A stretch of 64,000 nt of DNA from Symbiobacterium sp040797425 (GTDB lineage: Bacteria; Bacillota; Sulfobacillia; Symbiobacteriales; Symbiobacteriaceae), in NCBI RefSeq assembly GCF_040797425.1, contig NZ_JBFNEH010000003.1, positions 58,472 to 122,471 on the forward strand, given 5' to 3'. The notes beneath the pieces were generated by a model that ran no database searches, was not told where the DNA came from, and saw nothing but the letters and a program-made list of their open reading frames with translations. Both the position numbers and the translations under genes were made by a program. This document shows, piece by piece, positions 7,321-15,582 of this stretch. How positions within the stretch are numbered: the first letter of the stretch is position 1; every line of letters starts with the position of its first letter.

Positions 7321-9177
7321 ATGAGAGGTTGGAGGCCCGTGGCCTGGCTGGCGGTGCTGTGCCTGCTGATGGCAGCCTGCGCCACGCCCTCCCGGATGCC
7401 TGCGGCGCCCGAGACGCCGTCCGTCCGGGAGGGTGGTGCAGGCGCGGCTGACGCGGGAACCGGCGAGGCCCCGGCCGGCGCCACCGGGACCGCAGGCCAG
7501 GGTGCCGCCGCACCCGCCGCCACCGTCAGCGCCCGCCAGGGCGCCCCGCCCGCGCTGCTCGGCCGCATTCTGTTCCGGGGCACCTCCACCCTCAGGACCG
7601 TGGTGGACGGGGTGACCGCCCTCAGCCTGGATCCCCGCGTCGACGAGGTGGCGGTGGGCTCCGGCGACGTCCTCCTCTCGTGGCAGCTTGACACCCACGA
7701 CGCCCGGCCTTACCGCGACCTCCTCCGCACCCGGGGCGCGGAGCCCGCGGAAGTGCGGACCGTGCTGGGCTCGATCCAGGCCCGGTTCGCCGCCCCGCCG
7801 GCGGATCAGTGGGAGGCCTGGCTGGAGGGCGTGCGCGGCTCCCATGTGACCCTGGTCCGGCGGGCGGAGCCCACCGTGATCCTCACCTACCGGGCCGCGG
7901 ACGGCACGCTGCGGCTGCTCGCCGGCGAGGAGGCCGTCGTGCCGGATGGCCCGCTCTGGGTCAGGCTGGCCTTCGACCAGGAGGTGGACCCGGCGAGCTT
8001 TGCCGCCTGGCTGGCCGACGTGGAGGCGCAGGGGGAGCAGCCCCTGATCGTCACGCAGGAGCCGGGCTACCGCTGGGCGGTGGAACTGGAGCGCGCCCCC
8101 GCCTGCCTCACGCTGGACCTGCGCCGCGTCGTGGCGGCCGGCAGCGGGCTGCCGGTGGCCCGCTATCCGGTGACGCTGCGCAACGAGGCCACGCTGCCCT
8201 ACCTGGAGCGGGTGAGCGTGGATTCGGGGGAGAGCGAACACCTGGTCACCCTGCCGCCGGAGATCACGGAGGCCTGGCCGTCGCCCGACGGGGACTACAT
8301 CGCTCTGCGGGGCCGGCAGTCCTTCCAGGGCGAAATGCGGGAGCGGCGCGGTGGGGTGGTGGACCTGGTGCGGAACCAGTGGCTGCCGCTCCCGCTGGCG
8401 GCCGGCTCGCTCCGGTGGGCGGGCGGGCGCCTGCTGAACCACCCGTCCGCCGGGGAAGCCGCACAGGCCTGGGAGGTGTGGGCACCCGATGCAGGCGAGC
8501 GCACAGCGCCGCCTCCCTTCCTGACCGGAGCGGTTCCACCCACCGCATCCTTCTCCCCCGACGGGAACCGGGCGGCCTACCTCGGGGGAGCGGAGGAGGA
8601 CGAGCCCCGCGGCCACGGGACGTCCACGGCCCCGCTGATCGTGCTGGATCTGACGACGGGGGAGCGCCAGGTGGCGGAAGCGTTTGTGACCGCCTGGCCG
8701 CAGGGGCGTGAAGCCCTCGGGCCGACGGCGGCCTGGAGCCCGGACGGGCGCAGGGTGGCGGCGCTGGACCCGATGGGGCCCGCGGGCCCGAGCCGTCTGG
8801 TGATCTACGACCTGGAGCGGAGAGGGCGCCAGGTGGTGGGCGAGCCGGTGCCGGTTCCGGCCACGGGGGCGCGGCTCGCCTGGAGCCTGGATGGCCGCAG
8901 CCTGGCGGTGACCGCTCCGGGGCACACGGCCTGGGTCATCCCGCTGGACGGGGGCCCCGCCATTCCCATCCCTGATAGCGGCCACGGCACAGCCTTCTGG
9001 CACGGCTCCGGCGGCCGGCTCCTCACCGCCAGGGGCCCGGGGGAGGGGGTGTTCGTCTTCGACCTGGCCGACGGAAGCCGGTTCGAACTGGGCGATGGCC
9101 TTCCCGCCGGCTGGGACGGCGACGCCGTCTACGTCGTGCGGTGGCCGGGGACTGCGGCACGCTGCGGTCTGCGCTGA
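7321..9177 (+). CDS. Lipoprotein with beta-propeller-like repeats
   Basis: Predicted outer-face lipoprotein of 618 residues. Start ATG 7321 with GGAAGGTGA upstream. The signal peptide ends in the lipobox LMAAC (Cys at about residue 20), followed by an 80-residue Ala/Gly/Pro linker. Residues about 85-260 look like an Ig/big-like domain (EGVRG, WVRLAFDQEVDPASF). The C-terminal 340 residues carry repeated blade-like motifs FSPDGNRAAYLG, WSPDGRRVAALD and WSLDGRSLAVTA, as in TolB/WD40-like propellers. No enzyme signature seen. It stands alone after paaD with its own terminator. Confidence 0.8.
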   Translation: MRGWRPVAWLAVLCLLMAACATPSRMPAAPETPSVREGGAGAADAGTGEAPAGATGTAGQGAAAPAATVSARQGAPPALLGRILFRGTSTLRTVVDGVTALSLDPRVDEVAVGSGDVLLSWQLDTHDARPYRDLLRTRGAEPAEVRTVLGSIQARFAAPPADQWEAWLEGVRGSHVTLVRRAEPTVILTYRAADGTLRLLAGEEAVVPDGPLWVRLAFDQEVDPASFAAWLADVEAQGEQPLIVTQEPGYRWAVELERAPACLTLDLRRVVAAGSGLPVARYPVTLRNEATLPYLERVSVDSGESEHLVTLPPEITEAWPSPDGDYIALRGRQSFQGEMRERRGGVVDLVRNQWLPLPLAAGSLRWAGGRLLNHPSAGEAAQAWEVWAPDAGERTAPPPFLTGAVPPTASFSPDGNRAAYLGGAEEDEPRGHGTSTAPLIVLDLTTGERQVAEAFVTAWPQGREALGPTAAWSPDGRRVAALDPMGPAGPSRLVIYDLERRGRQVVGEPVPVPATGARLAWSLDGRSLAVTAPGHTAWVIPLDGGPAIPIPDSGHGTAFWHGSGGRLLTARGPGEGVFVFDLADGSRFELGDGLPAGWDGDAVYVVRWPGTAARCGLR

Positions 9178-9238
9178 CGTGCCGCGGCGCCACCGGGCCC
9201 ACGGATGGGTCGCCGGCAGTTCCGTTCGGCCGTCTCTT

Positions 9239-9268
9239 GCCCCCGCCGGGCCGCCGCCCGGCGGGGGC
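9239..9268 (+). terminator. Terminator after the lipoprotein gene
   Basis: Perfect 13-bp stem GCCCCCGCCGGGC / GCCCGGCGGGGGC with a 4-nt loop, followed by GCCGTCTTTCC. Confidence 0.75.
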
Positions 9269-9430
9269 GCCGTCTTTCCGGCGGCTCCAGGCATTTCCGG
9301 GCCGGCCGCCGTTGCACTCCACCCGCAGGGCGCATAGCATGTGCGCACAGACGAAGCGGGTGTACGGCAGCCCCGTGGGGTATGGGTCGGCGCGAACTGG
9401 TCAATACTGGAGGGCCGAGGGGGGTTTCCC

Positions 9431-10078
9431 ATGCAGAATGCTGAGGTCAGGGAACTGGTGCAGCGCTCGCTCGAGCGCCACGCCGGCGACGAGCGCGCAC
9501 TGGACGCATACTGGCAGTGGGCCTCCAACCCCACCCCGCCCTCGGCTGGCTATGCCCTGGAGGAGAACGCCGGTTTCATCGCCACCAACCTGATGCTCCG
9601 GTATGGCGAGCCCGCGGTGGACCTGGTGCTGGCCGTGAATGAGGAGTGCCTGGAACTGGCCGGGCGGGCTTCCATCCAGGAACTGCAGCGGACGATCGTG
9701 ACCGTACTGAACGGACCGGTGGGCGAGCGGCTCAGGCAGGGCATCGTCAGGCGGCTCAGTGAGCCGACACCGGCCAGGCGGGCGCTTACGGCCTGGCTGG
9801 TGAACCGGGCCCGCTGGCGTCGGATGCCGGGGCGGGAGCCGGTCATCGCCGGCGAGTTTGACTGGTCGCTGGGCGCCGACCTGGAGGAGAGCGCAGCGGA
9901 CTGTCAGAGTACCATCCTCCGCTGCCTCTACGGCGATCAGGTGGCGCAGGTGGACCTGGCCCGGGAGGCCATGCTGGTGGGCGTCGTCAACAGGCTCTTC
10001 TACCGCAACGCAGCGGGGCGCATCGAGGCGAAGCTCCGCCCGGGACCGCGCATCGCGGTGGCGGACCTGGTGTACTGA
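9431..10078 (+). CDS. Hypothetical protein
   Basis: 215 residues, soluble, mostly helical by composition, from an ATG at 9431 with a GAGGGGGG ribosome site. I recognise no family. The N-terminal part has acidic helices (VRELVQRSLERHAGDERALD), the centre a run LVLAVNEECLELAGRASIQE, and the C-terminus a basic region. There is no signal peptide or membrane segment. The gene stands between two terminator-bounded units and may be cotranscribed with the 40-residue membrane protein gene 76 bp downstream. Confidence 0.75.
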   Translation: MQNAEVRELVQRSLERHAGDERALDAYWQWASNPTPPSAGYALEENAGFIATNLMLRYGEPAVDLVLAVNEECLELAGRASIQELQRTIVTVLNGPVGERLRQGIVRRLSEPTPARRALTAWLVNRARWRRMPGREPVIAGEFDWSLGADLEESAADCQSTILRCLYGDQVAQVDLAREAMLVGVVNRLFYRNAAGRIEAKLRPGPRIAVADLVY

Positions 10079-10154
10079 CCTCGTGCGAGACGATAACCAG
10101 ACCGCCGGCGGCGCCGTCTATAAGGCAGTGGGAGACGAAGAAGGAGGGGGCGCC

Positions 10155-10277
10155 GTGGCAGAGTCCGGCAACAAGTGGTACCGGTCGCCCGCCGTCATCG
10201 GTGCCGTCATCACGGTGGCCGGCTTCGGGCTGTTCACGCTGGGGGCCTGGCTGGTCAGCGAGTGGCTGCTGCGGTAG
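10155..10277 (+). CDS. 40-residue single-span membrane protein
   Basis: Short gene starting at GTG 10155 with a perfect AAGGAGGGG ribosome site, ending at 10277. The product is a short polar N-terminus (MAESGNKWYRSP), one strong transmembrane helix (AVIGAVITVAGFGLFTLGAW) and a short tail. This resembles many small membrane proteins of spore formers, but no family is recognised. The quality of the ribosome site and the hydrophobic pattern are the reasons for calling it. Confidence 0.65.
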   Translation: MAESGNKWYRSPAVIGAVITVAGFGLFTLGAWLVSEWLLR

Positions 10278-10299
10278 CAAGGCCAGGGAAGAATGGGTC

Positions 10300-10328
10300 T
10301 TGCGCACACCGGGCCGCCGGTGTAAAAT
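10300..10328 (+). promoter_or_regulatory. Promoter with dyad in the spacer
   Basis: TTGCGC (10300-10305), 17 bp, TAAAAT (10323-10328). The spacer and first -10 base form the dyad ACACCGG-GCCG-CCGGTGT (10306-10323), which fits a repressor or activator site between the two hexamers. It reads into a roughly 100-nt stretch ended by the terminator at 10413. Confidence 0.6.
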
Positions 10329-10334
10329 AAGCGG

Positions 10335-10443
10335 AACAGAAGCGGCAGGATCGCGCGGGAACCGAGACAGAGCAGTCGGAGGACGTTCGGGAAGAGAAAG
10401 CATGATTGCAGCAACCCCGGTGCGTTCCGGGGGTTCTTTTTTC
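10335..10443 (+). ncRNA. Possible short transcript or leader
   Basis: Between the promoter at 10300 and the hairpin at 10413-10435 with its T run lies about 100 nt. It contains only a weak 19-codon frame (ATG 10402, behind GGGAAGAG) that runs through the terminator. It could be a small RNA or an attenuated leader for the 48-residue gene and phoU downstream. Only promoter and terminator positions support it. Confidence 0.3.
10413..10443 (+). terminator. Intrinsic terminator or attenuator before the 48-aa gene
   Basis: AACCCCGG, 6-nt loop, CCGGGGGTT (one bulged G), then TTCTTTTTTCC: the clearest T-tract terminator in the region. Confidence 0.75.
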
Positions 10444-10491
10444 CGTGCCCATGCGAAGTAGCCGTCTTCACTTCCGAAGGAGGCGAGCAGC

Positions 10492-10638
10492 ATGCAGGCG
10501 AAGTATGAACGGCCGGCTGCGCAGACTGGGACCGACATCCCGGCGGGGAAGCGCAGCAAGCCGCAGGCGGACGAGTACCACCACCTGATCGAGGAGATCC
10601 TGCGGGCCGCGGGGCTCGAGCAGCTGGATCAGGACTAG
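10492..10638 (+). CDS. 48-residue hydrophilic protein upstream of phoU
   Basis: Short gene with ATG 10492 behind GAAGGAGG and stop TAG at 10636-10638, 25 bp before phoU. The product is hydrophilic: a Lys/Arg/Ala-rich N-terminal half and an acidic helix at the end (YHHLIEEILRAAGLEQLDQD). No family recognised. Strong ribosome site and tight spacing to phoU support a real gene cotranscribed with it. Confidence 0.55.
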   Translation: MQAKYERPAAQTGTDIPAGKRSKPQADEYHHLIEEILRAAGLEQLDQD

Positions 10639-10663
10639 GGCGGCCGGAAAGGGAGGCACGCAC

Positions 10664-11317
10664 GTGCGCAACAAGCTGGAAGCAGAGTTGAAAGACCTGA
10701 AGAAGGAAGTCTTGCGCATGGGGCAGATGGTGAGCGAGATGATCGACAGCGCGGTGCTCTCCCTGGTCCGGCAGGATCCCGCCCTGGCGCAGCAGGTGAT
10801 CGACCGGGACGACGAGATCGACCGGCTGCTGATCACCATCGAGATGCGCTGTCTGCAGCTCATGGCGCTGCAGCAGCCCATGGCCCGCGACCTCCGCACC
10901 GTGGGCACCGGCCTCAAGATCGTCACCGACCTCGAGCGCATGGCCGATCACGCCACCGACATCGCGGAGGTCACGCAGAAGCTGGCGGGGGAGCCGCTGA
11001 TCAAGCCGCTGATCGACATCCCCCGCATGGCGACCCTGGCCCAGGAGATGGTGCGCGCGGCGCTGGACGCCTTCGTGGACGAGGACGAGGCCGCCGCCCG
11101 GGCCATGATCGCCCGCGACCACGAGATGGACGCCCTGTACAAGGCCGTCTTCGACGAGCTGGTGGAGATGATGGAGCGGGACCCGCGGGTGGTGCGGCAG
11201 GCCACCCACCTGCTGCACGTGGCGGGATGGCTCGAGCGCATCGGCGACCACGCCACCAACCTGGGCGAGTGGACCATCTACCAGCTCACCGGCGAGTTGA
11301 GCAACTTGAACACGTAG
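10664..11317 (+). CDS. phoU: Phosphate-signalling regulator PhoU
   Basis: Two-domain helical PhoU protein that links the Pst phosphate transporter to the PhoR sensor kinase. 217 residues, the family length. Both PhoU repeats are present, with metal-binding signatures DLERMADHATDIAE (about 90-103) and WLERIGDHATNLGE (about 191-204). Start GTG 10664 behind GGGAGG. No pst genes adjoin it, so it is likely regulated from its own upstream unit. Confidence 0.95.
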   Translation: MRNKLEAELKDLKKEVLRMGQMVSEMIDSAVLSLVRQDPALAQQVIDRDDEIDRLLITIEMRCLQLMALQQPMARDLRTVGTGLKIVTDLERMADHATDIAEVTQKLAGEPLIKPLIDIPRMATLAQEMVRAALDAFVDEDEAAARAMIARDHEMDALYKAVFDELVEMMERDPRVVRQATHLLHVAGWLERIGDHATNLGEWTIYQLTGELSNLNT

Positions 11318-11333
11318 CGGCACATGCAACCGC

Positions 11334-11358
11334 CGAGGGGGCCCCAGCGGCCCCCTCG
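11334..11358. terminator. Bidirectional terminator between phoU and the acyl-CoA dehydrogenase
   Basis: 10-bp stem CGAGGGGGCC / GGCCCCCTCG with 5-nt loop, between two converging stops (11317 and 11370); TTCT follows on the plus strand. Confidence 0.75.
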
Positions 11359-11369
11359 TTCTGCGTCCG

Positions 11370-12578
11370 TCATGGCGCCGCCGGGTCCGCACTGGCCCGT
11401 TGGATCGCCGCCTTCGCCAGGTTGCTGATCACCACGTCCTCCATCGGGGGATTGTGCAGGCCCGCCCTTACGTCCCGGTAGTAGCGCTCCAGCGGCAGGC
11501 TCCGGGCGAGGCTGGCGCCGCCAGCCACCCGCATGGCCCTGTCCACCACCCGGAGGGCGGTCTCCACCACGAAGGGCTTGCAGGCGGCTACCGCATCGGC
11601 GAGGTGGGGCCGCCAATCCGGCCGCTCGTCCCACTGGAACGCGAGGTCCATGAGGGTGATGCGCGCCGGCAGCAGCGCCAGGTCCATCTCGCCGATCAGC
11701 CGCTGGACGTGGGGGCGGTCGACCAGGGGGCTCGCGGGCTCCGGGTGACCCGGCGGGTTCACCGTCCGCCGCTCGACCGCGTAGCGAACCGCAAAGTCCC
11801 GGGCCGCCTGGGCGATGCCCAGGTACACGGCCGGCACGTGCAAGTTCCAGCCCGCGGCGCGGCCCGGCGTGCGGTCGCCTGTCGGCTCCAGCAGGGCGTC
11901 GGCGGGCAGGTGGACGTCGTCCAGCCACAGGTCGTGGCTGCCGGTGGCCCGCATGCCGATGGCATCCCAGGTCTCTTCGATCCGCAGCCCCTCCGACTCC
12001 CGCGGCACCAGGAACCACGCGGCCTCTTCGGTGCCGGCCAGCGTAGCGGAGACGATGAAGTAGCGGAGCACCGGGGCCAGGGTGGTGAAGTGCTTGTGGC
12101 CCCTGAGCACCCAGGAGCCGTCGGGCAGACGCCGGGCGGTGGTGCGGGGGAGGCCGCCCCGACTGGGGCTGCCGGTCTCGGGTTCCGAACCGCACGCGTT
12201 GAGCAGGGCCCCCTCGGCGACGACCTCCCCGAAGATCCGCCGGCGGATGGGCTCCGGCCAGGTGCGGGTCTCTGCCTGCTTGCCGACCACGTACAGATGC
12301 CAGCCCACCGCGAGGGCCGTGGCGCCGTCGCCCCTCGCCAGCCGCTCCTGGGCGAAGACGGTGGCGTGCACGCCGGCGCCGAGGCCGCCGTACTCAGTGG
12401 GCACCGTCAGGGCGAGGTACCCCTGCTCCCGCAGCGCGTCGAAGTGGGCGAAGGGAAACGACCCGCTGCGGTCATACTCCGCAGCCGTCTGCGCAAAGCG
12501 GTCGGCCAGTTCGCTGGCACGCTCGTACGCCAGCCAGTCGATCTCCGTGCGGCCGAAGTACCACGGGCCAGGAATCAC
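11370..12578 (-). CDS. Acyl-CoA dehydrogenase family protein
   Basis: FAD-dependent acyl-CoA dehydrogenase fold, 402 residues from a GTG at 12578, which has GGAGGTG 6 bp upstream; an ATG 24 bp earlier has no ribosome site. N-terminal helical domain with VPTEYGGLGAG, middle beta domain with LRGHKHFTTLAP and GMRATGSHDLWLDDVHLP, C-terminal helical domain with the arginine-rich ERYYRDVRAGLHNPPMEDVV. The C-terminal segment has GLHNPPMED where typical short-chain enzymes carry YEGTSEIQ, so the usual catalytic Glu is not evident. It is nearer the divergent YdbM/SfnB-like branch. Substrate unknown. Confidence 0.85.
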   Translation of the reverse strand: MIPGPWYFGRTEIDWLAYERASELADRFAQTAAEYDRSGSFPFAHFDALREQGYLALTVPTEYGGLGAGVHATVFAQERLARGDGATALAVGWHLYVVGKQAETRTWPEPIRRRIFGEVVAEGALLNACGSEPETGSPSRGGLPRTTARRLPDGSWVLRGHKHFTTLAPVLRYFIVSATLAGTEEAAWFLVPRESEGLRIEETWDAIGMRATGSHDLWLDDVHLPADALLEPTGDRTPGRAAGWNLHVPAVYLGIAQAARDFAVRYAVERRTVNPPGHPEPASPLVDRPHVQRLIGEMDLALLPARITLMDLAFQWDERPDWRPHLADAVAACKPFVVETALRVVDRAMRVAGGASLARSLPLERYYRDVRAGLHNPPMEDVVISNLAKAAIQRASADPAAP

Positions 12579-12675
12579 ACGGCTCACCTCCGTCGAGTGC
12601 ATGATTCGCCGCCCACGCGGGCAACTCTTGCAGCGGAACCGGACCTTTCCGACACGACTGGCCCTTTTTTGCCCC

Positions 12676-12704
12676 TTGAGCGAACGCGTGTCGTGGTGTA
12701 AAAT
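12676..12704 (+). promoter_or_regulatory. Promoter of tRNA-Leu
   Basis: TTGAGC (12676-12681), 17 bp, TAAAAT (12699-12704), about 100 nt before the mature tRNA. The leader holds GC-rich hairpins. Confidence 0.65.
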
Positions 12705-12805
12705 AACATGGTGTCACCGGGGATCATCGTTCCCCCACCAGCATACGGGCGTTGCGCCCGGCGGGGAAGCCGCATCCCCGCACTCCAATGATACAGTTGC
12801 ACAAC

Positions 12806-12890
12806 GTCGGAGTGGCGGAATTGGCAGACGCGTACGTTTGAGGGGCGTATGGGTAACACCGTGCGGGTTCAAGTCCCGCCTCCGACACCA
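12806..12890 (+). tRNA. tRNA-Leu (anticodon GAG)
   Basis: 85 nt including an encoded CCA. Acceptor stem GTCGGAG / CTCCGAC with discriminator A. The D arm is of the GGCGGAATTGGCAGACGC type shared by leucine tRNAs. The anticodon stem is TACGT / GCGTA with loop TTGAGGG (anticodon GAG, codons CUC/CUU). A long variable arm is present (GGT-AAC-ACC), as required for the class II Leu tRNA, and the T arm holds GGTTCAAGTCC. Confidence 0.96.
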
Positions 12891-12893
12891 GAG

Positions 12894-12943
12894 CAGAGTC
12901 ACCGTGACGCACAGGCGCCACGGTGACTCTGTTTCGTTTCATC
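12894..12943 (+). terminator. Terminator after tRNA-Leu
   Basis: Perfect 13-bp stem CAGAGTCACCGTG / CACGGTGACTCTG, 12-nt loop, followed by TTTCGTTTC, beginning 4 nt after the tRNA. Confidence 0.85.
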
Positions 12944-13090
12944 AACCACGTCACGGTCCTGATCGGGTACATCGGCGCGCTCCACCTCGCCGCCCGATGC
13001 CGCGTGAATGGGGGCGCCCGCCGGGCGTCGGCGACCGTCGCCTTCTTGGCCTGGCTGATCGGGGTCTTCTTCAGCCCTGTCTTCCACTGA
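12923..13090 (+). CDS. Possible 55-residue two-span membrane protein
   Basis: A frame from GTG 12923 to TGA 13090 encodes two hydrophobic segments (VTVLIGYIGALHLAA and VAFLAWLIGVFFSPVF) with an Arg-rich loop between them (RCRVNGGARRAS), a reasonable membrane topology. Against it: the start lies inside the tRNA terminator and no ribosome site is visible. The rest of the gap to 13,373 shows only the ABC-operon promoter. Confidence 0.3.
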   Translation: MTLFRFINHVTVLIGYIGALHLAARCRVNGGARRASATVAFLAWLIGVFFSPVFH

Positions 13091-13294
13091 GCACGGCGGG
13101 CGTCGCGGGCGAGACGGGGAGCGCGCTGGCCCTTACCGCAGCAAACGATGACCGGCCGGTTTTCGGGTAAGCCTTTCGTGGCAAGGGCGCAATCGGGCGT
13201 GGAATGGTTTCCAGGATAACTCGTGATGACTAACCGTACGTGCATCTTCGTACTGGAAATCATGTACCGGCTCCCCAACCCGCGCGGGGAAAGG

Positions 13295-13300
13295 TATAAT
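13295..13300 (+). promoter_or_regulatory. -10 element of the ABC importer operon
   Basis: Consensus TATAAT 74 bp before the binding-protein start, with no recognisable -35 at the right distance (the position is CCCC-rich). An activator may be needed. A ribosome site AGGAGG lies 9 bp before the ATG. Confidence 0.45.
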
Positions 13301-13373
13301 AACGGCGGTTCACCTTGGCGCAACGGAAGTAGAATCTGTGGCTGCATCCATGTACTGAACAGGAGGTTGTCCC

Positions 13374-14450
13374 ATGAACTTACGCCAGCGTACGGCTGTA
13401 TCGCTCCTGGCCCTGTTCGCTCTGGTGCTCACCGCCTGTGGCGGCACGCAGCAGTCTCCCAACACGCAGACTCCGTCTGCCGGCGGCGGGCAGCAGCAAG
13501 AGCAGCAGCAGGAACCCCAGAAGTCGGAGGAGCCCAAGGAGCTCGTGGTGTACACGTCCCACCAGGCCGATATCCACGAACCGCTGATCCAGGCCTTCGA
13601 GGATGCCACGGGCATCAAGGTGACCGTGGTCTACGCTGCCACGGGCGAGCTGTTCCAGCGGATGCGTGCTGAGGCCAACAACCCGCTGGGCGACGTGATC
13701 TTCGGCGGCGGCGCCGAGACCCACGAGGCCAACAAGGATCTCCTCCAGCCCTATGTGCCCAAGGAGATCGACAAGATGGCTCCGGGCACCGTGGCGAAGG
13801 ACAACAGCTGGACGGGCTTCACCGCCCTGCCCATCGTGATCATGTACAACACCAACCTCCTGACGCCTGACCAGGCGCCGAAGGGCTTCGCCGACCTGAC
13901 CGACCCCAAGTGGGCGGGCCAGATCGCCATGCCTGATGCCGCCAAGTCCGGCTCGGCCTACACCACAGTGGTGACCGTCCTGCACGCCATGGGCCGGGAC
14001 GACGGCAAGGGCTGGCAGGTCATGGCCGACATCGTGAAGAACTCCAAGATCCTGGGGTCCTCCTCGCAGGGCCCGAAGGGCACCAACGACGGCGAGTACG
14101 CGCTCGCCCTGACGCACGAAGAGGCGGCCTTCAAGTACGTGGCTGCCGGCGGCCCCGTTGGGATCATCTACCCCGAGGAGGGCACCTCCAACGTGCCTGA
14201 TGCGGTGGCCATCATCAAGGGCGCCAAGCACCCGGAGAACGCCAAGGTGTTCGTCGACTTCATGGTCTCGCAGCAGATGCAGGAGTACGTGGCCAAGGAA
14301 CTGAACCGGCGTCCGGTGCGCACCGACGTCGCCCCGCCCGAGGGCCTGGAGGACGTGTCGAAGATCAAGTTCCTGGACTACGACATGGACTGGGCGGCCA
14401 CCCATCGTGAAGAGGTGCTCGACCAGTGGAAGGACATCGTGGTCGAGTAA
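13374..14450 (+). CDS. ABC importer substrate-binding lipoprotein (iron/phosphonate class)
   Basis: Extracellular solute-binding lipoprotein of 358 residues. Signal peptide with lipobox LVLTAC, then a low-complexity Gln/Glu linker. The mature domain begins ELVVYTSHQADIHEPLIQAF and continues TGIKVTVVYAATGELFQRM, typical of the FbpA/FutA and 2-aminoethylphosphonate-binding group. C-terminal YEYV-like tyrosines of iron binders are not clearly aligned, so the ligand (Fe3+, phosphonate or other anion) is open. It is first in the operon and followed by a hairpin that should keep its transcript more abundant than the membrane genes. Confidence 0.88.
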   Translation: MNLRQRTAVSLLALFALVLTACGGTQQSPNTQTPSAGGGQQQEQQQEPQKSEEPKELVVYTSHQADIHEPLIQAFEDATGIKVTVVYAATGELFQRMRAEANNPLGDVIFGGGAETHEANKDLLQPYVPKEIDKMAPGTVAKDNSWTGFTALPIVIMYNTNLLTPDQAPKGFADLTDPKWAGQIAMPDAAKSGSAYTTVVTVLHAMGRDDGKGWQVMADIVKNSKILGSSSQGPKGTNDGEYALALTHEEAAFKYVAAGGPVGIIYPEEGTSNVPDAVAIIKGAKHPENAKVFVDFMVSQQMQEYVAKELNRRPVRTDVAPPEGLEDVSKIKFLDYDMDWAATHREEVLDQWKDIVVE

Positions 14451-14463
14451 CCACCGGCCCTGA

Positions 14464-14492
14464 TGGGGTGCTCCCTTGACGGGAGCACCCCA
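14464..14492 (+). terminator. Intra-operon hairpin after the binding-protein gene
   Basis: 12-bp perfect stem TGGGGTGCTCCC / GGGAGCACCCCA with 5-nt loop and little T tract. It is placed between the binding protein and ATPase genes, where partial termination or mRNA stabilisation is common. Confidence 0.6.
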
Positions 14493-14538
14493 CTGTCCTC
14501 ATTGGGATGTACCACTTGCCAACGTGGAGGTCGTGCGA

Positions 14539-15582
14539 ATGTCGAAGGTCACCATCGAAGGAGTCGTCAAGCGCTTTGAGGGTCACGCAGCGGTGGCCGG
14601 TGTCTCCCTCACGGTGGAGTCGGGGGAGCTGTTCACCTTGCTGGGACCGAGCGGTTGCGGCAAGACGACGCTCCTGCGGGTGCTGGCAGGGTTCTACCAG
14701 CAGGACGAGGGGAACGTGCGGTTCGGTGATCAGCTCGTGAACGACGTTCCGCCCCACAAGCGCAACACAGGCATGGTGTTCCAGAACTACGCCGTGTTCC
14801 CGCACATGACGGTTTTTGATAACGTGGCCTACGGTTTGAAGGCCCGGCGCGTCGGGGGCGAGGAGCTGAAGCGGCGCGTGATGGAGGCCCTGGAGATGGT
14901 CAAGATGGCCGATCTCAAGGACCGCATGCCGGCTCAGCTTTCCGGCGGGCAGCAGCAGCGCGTCGCGCTGGCCCGCGCCCTGGTGATCCAGCCGCAGCTG
15001 CTCCTCATGGACGAGCCCCTCTCGAACCTGGACGCCAAGCTGCGCATCGAGATGCGCACCGAGATCCGCCGCATCCAGCGGCAGTTCGGCATCACCACCA
15101 TCTACGTCACCCACGACCAGGAGGAGGCCCTGGCCATCTCCGACCGCATCGCCGTGATGAACCAGGGCCGCGTGGAGCAGGTGGGCTCGCCCCGCGAGAT
15201 CTACTTCCACCCGCAGACGGTCTTCGTCGCCGGCTTCATCGGCACCACCAACCTGCTGCCCGGCCGGGTGGAGGGCGGCAAGGTGCGGGTCCTGGGCGCC
15301 GTGGTAAGGGAGGTCTCCGCCCCCGACGGCGACTGCACGGTGACCGTCCGTCCGGAGAAGATTGCGCTCGGTGAGGGCGAGATCAGCTTCACCGGCCGCG
15401 TGGAGGAGGCGCTCTTCGTGGGCAGCGCCACCACGGTGTTCGTGCGCACCCCGGAGGGGCAGCGCATCGAGGTCCGGCTCCCCAACGAGATCGACCCGCC
15501 CCGGGTGGGCGAGCAGGCCACCTTCGGCTTCCGGCGCTCCGCCGCGGCGGTCTTCGGTGCGCAGGGTGAGGTGCTGAACTGA
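14539..15582 (+). CDS. ABC importer ATPase
   Basis: 347 residues from ATG 14539 (GGAGGT 7 bp upstream). Walker A GPSGCGKTT, Q-loop VFQNYAVFPHMTV, signature LSGGQQQRVALARAL, Walker B LLLMDEPLSNLD and H-loop YVTHDQEEAL are all intact. The C-terminal 110 residues form a TOBE-like regulatory domain (VTVRPEKI, FVGSATTVFVRT). Belongs to the FbpC/PotA group. Its stop overlaps the permease start (TGATG). Confidence 0.95.
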   Translation: MSKVTIEGVVKRFEGHAAVAGVSLTVESGELFTLLGPSGCGKTTLLRVLAGFYQQDEGNVRFGDQLVNDVPPHKRNTGMVFQNYAVFPHMTVFDNVAYGLKARRVGGEELKRRVMEALEMVKMADLKDRMPAQLSGGQQQRVALARALVIQPQLLLMDEPLSNLDAKLRIEMRTEIRRIQRQFGITTIYVTHDQEEALAISDRIAVMNQGRVEQVGSPREIYFHPQTVFVAGFIGTTNLLPGRVEGGKVRVLGAVVREVSAPDGDCTVTVRPEKIALGEGEISFTGRVEEALFVGSATTVFVRTPEGQRIEVRLPNEIDPPRVGEQATFGFRRSAAAVFGAQGEVLN

